Part shown: piece after piece, positions 32,327-33,460 of the stretch
Position numbering within the stretch: position 1 is the first letter of the stretch
How the letters are laid out: each line of letters begins with the position of its first letter
Source: Bacteroidota bacterium
GTDB taxonomy: Bacteria > Bacteroidota > Bacteroidia > Bacteroidales > JAIFNL01
Length of the DNA stretch: 33,460 nt
Direction of reading: 5' to 3'
NCBI GenBank assembly: GCA_020047755.1
Contig: JAIFNL010000286.1
Span: forward strand, 1 to 33,460
Translations under genes and position numbers: made by a program
The notes under the pieces: model-generated
What the model was told of the DNA's origin: nothing
Databases searched by the model: none
Seen by the model: only the letters and a program-made list of their open reading frames with translations

Positions 32327-32462
32327 ATTTTGACAATTGCTAATTGTTTGAGTTTAAGTCAGAATTAAAATGAAATACTATCCATAACAAGAATTTAAAA
32401 AAGAACTTGATTGTTTCGATTAATTGCATTATTGGGATATTTTAAAATCGTAAAATACAACT

Positions 32463-33460
32463 ATGAATTTAGAACAATTAGCCACTCAAATAGCTCAGGT
32501 ACACGAAACGTTGTACAAAAAAGCGACTTCGGCAGTTAATGTTTCATTGACTCTTCGCAATTGGTTTATAGGATATTACATTGTGGAATACGAACAAAAA
32601 GGCGAAGACAGAGCTAAGTATGGGAAAAAATTAATTCGTACACTTTCCAACAAATTAAAAGGCAAAATAAGCGGCATGTCGTTTACAAATTTGAATATGT
32701 ACCGAAAATTTTATCTGGTATATCCCCAAATTATTCAGGCATTGCCAGAACAATTGAACAACTTAATTATTCGGACAGCGTCCGAACAATTAAGCTCTCA
32801 AAAAATTCAGCCATTAGCAGAACAAAACAATGCCCCAATAATTCGGGCGGCGTCCGAACAATTCTATATATTTGAAAACAAAGTGATTAATGTTTCAGTA
32901 TCTGAAAAATCAAACACAATTGTACCTCCGGCGAAAACACTTACAAAATTATCTTATTCGCATTTAGAGGAATTGATTAAAATTGAAAACCCTTTAAAAA
33001 GAGCGTTTTATGAAGTGGAATGTATCAATGGAGTTTGGAGCACGCGCGAATTGGAGCGACAAATTAATTCGCTGTATTACGAGCGAATGGGCTTGTCGAT
33101 GGACAAAGAAAAACTTAGCCAAATTGCCAACCGAAATGCCGAAACCATTCAACCTATTGATATTATCAAAAATCCATTTACTTTTGAGTTTCTCGGTTTG
33201 CCCGTAAGCATGTTGTTGGAAGAAAATCAATTAGAAAAAGCACTAATTGACAATTTAGAGCAATTTTTGCTGGAACTTGGCTACGGATTTTGTTTTGAAG
33301 CTCGGCAAAAGCGTATTCTTATTGACGATGAGTATTTTTATATCGATTTGGTTTTTTATCACCGCATTTTGAAATGCCATGTACTAATAGAAATAAAAAC
33401 CGAAAAATTTACGCACGAAAATATTGGGCAACTCAATGTATATCTGCAATATTACAAAGA
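32463..33460 (+). CDS. DUF1016 (YhcG-like) PD-(D/E)XK nuclease, 3' end outside window
   Basis: The frame from the ATG at 32463 is open to the window edge (332 codons). The N-terminal DUF1016 domain is recognisable: TLRNWFIGYYIVEYEQKGEDRAKYGKKLIRTLSNKL and GMSFTNLNMYRKFYLVYP. A variable middle carries two copies of a translated repeat (IIRTASEQL, IIRAASEQF). The C-terminal part, SYSHLEELIKIENPLKRAFYEVECINGVWSTRELERQI to FCFEARQKRILIDDEYFYIDLVFYHRILKCHVLIEIKTEKF, holds the nuclease motif: Asp in IDLVFYH and ExK in EIKTEK. Such genes are often found in accessory regions and near restriction systems; the role is not established. Only the last few dozen residues are missing. Confidence 0.9.
   Translation, partial: MNLEQLATQIAQVHETLYKKATSAVNVSLTLRNWFIGYYIVEYEQKGEDRAKYGKKLIRTLSNKLKGKISGMSFTNLNMYRKFYLVYPQIIQALPEQLNNLIIRTASEQLSSQKIQPLAEQNNAPIIRAASEQFYIFENKVINVSVSEKSNTIVPPAKTLTKLSYSHLEELIKIENPLKRAFYEVECINGVWSTRELERQINSLYYERMGLSMDKEKLSQIANRNAETIQPIDIIKNPFTFEFLGLPVSMLLEENQLEKALIDNLEQFLLELGYGFCFEARQKRILIDDEYFYIDLVFYHRILKCHVLIEIKTEKFTHENIGQLNVYLQYYK
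32762..32863. repeat. Two in-frame palindromic repeats within the DUF1016 gene
   Basis: A 27-bp unit occurs at 32765-32791 and 32837-32863 with three mismatches, 72 bp apart and in the same reading frame. The first copy extends to a 33-bp palindrome (32762-32794) with 15-bp arms, one mismatch and a 3-nt centre. Confidence 0.8.

Noticed and set aside
32061-32333. Second reading frame of 90 codons overlapping the metal-binding lipoprotein
   Set aside because: It is a frame shadow; the other frame has a lipoprotein signal and a CPxCGM domain.

Overview
The window is chromosomal DNA of a member of the Bacteroidota. The evidence is the AT-rich composition, type IX secretion (T9SS) C-terminal sorting domains on two glycanases, many lipoproteins with a Cys lipobox, several promoters of the TTTG-N18/19-TAnnTTTG type, and a core gene neighbourhood (recF, DUF721, ndk, DHH phosphoesterase, FKBP lipoproteins) that I recall from this phylum. 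The genus cannot be fixed from sequence alone. No rRNA, tRNA, CRISPR array, transposase or phage gene is visible.

Positions 1-9028 hold a beta-glucan (laminarin-like) degradation cluster on the + strand: the CBM6-bearing end of a cut-off gene, a GH16 lipoprotein, a GH3 beta-glucosidase lipoprotein, a multi-domain GH5 enzyme (GH5, CBM6, fascin-like, Ig-like, T9SS tail) and a second GH16 with a T9SS tail. A plausible division of labour is that secreted or surface GH16 and GH5 enzymes cut the polymer and the GH3 lipoprotein finishes the oligosaccharides. No SusC/SusD pair lies inside the window. Two of these genes are broken as given: the first GH16 has a one-base frameshift just after its lipoprotein signal, and the GH5 has a frameshifting deletion near the start of its catalytic domain.

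Positions 9030-20961 are mostly housekeeping: an unknown surface-type lipoprotein, a YitT-family membrane protein, a lipocalin-like lipoprotein, a dGTPase-family HD hydrolase, a minus-strand run of a DHH phosphoesterase followed by three FKBP-type prolyl isomerase lipoproteins (one GldI-like), polyphosphate kinase 2, ndk, DUF721 and recF, a membrane-anchored TPR protein and ribH.

Positions 21277-28463 carry a DUF2339 polytopic protein, its usual partner DUF3999, an FtsX/MacB-type ABC permease starting at TTG, and nagB. Positions 28646-33460 hold two low-complexity small lipoproteins, a BtuB-like TonB-dependent receptor, a heavy-metal-binding-domain lipoprotein and the start of a DUF1016 (YhcG-like) PD-(D/E)XK nuclease.

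I found no clearly new multi-gene system. The signals that most deserve a second look are: an intrinsic-terminator-shaped hairpin lying inside the signal-peptide codons of the metal-binding lipoprotein; duplicated palindromes translated within the DUF1016 gene; a roughly 75-bp repeat present twice 10.5 kb apart; a compound GC-rich palindrome between GH16 and GH3; and the two lesions in the glucanase cluster.
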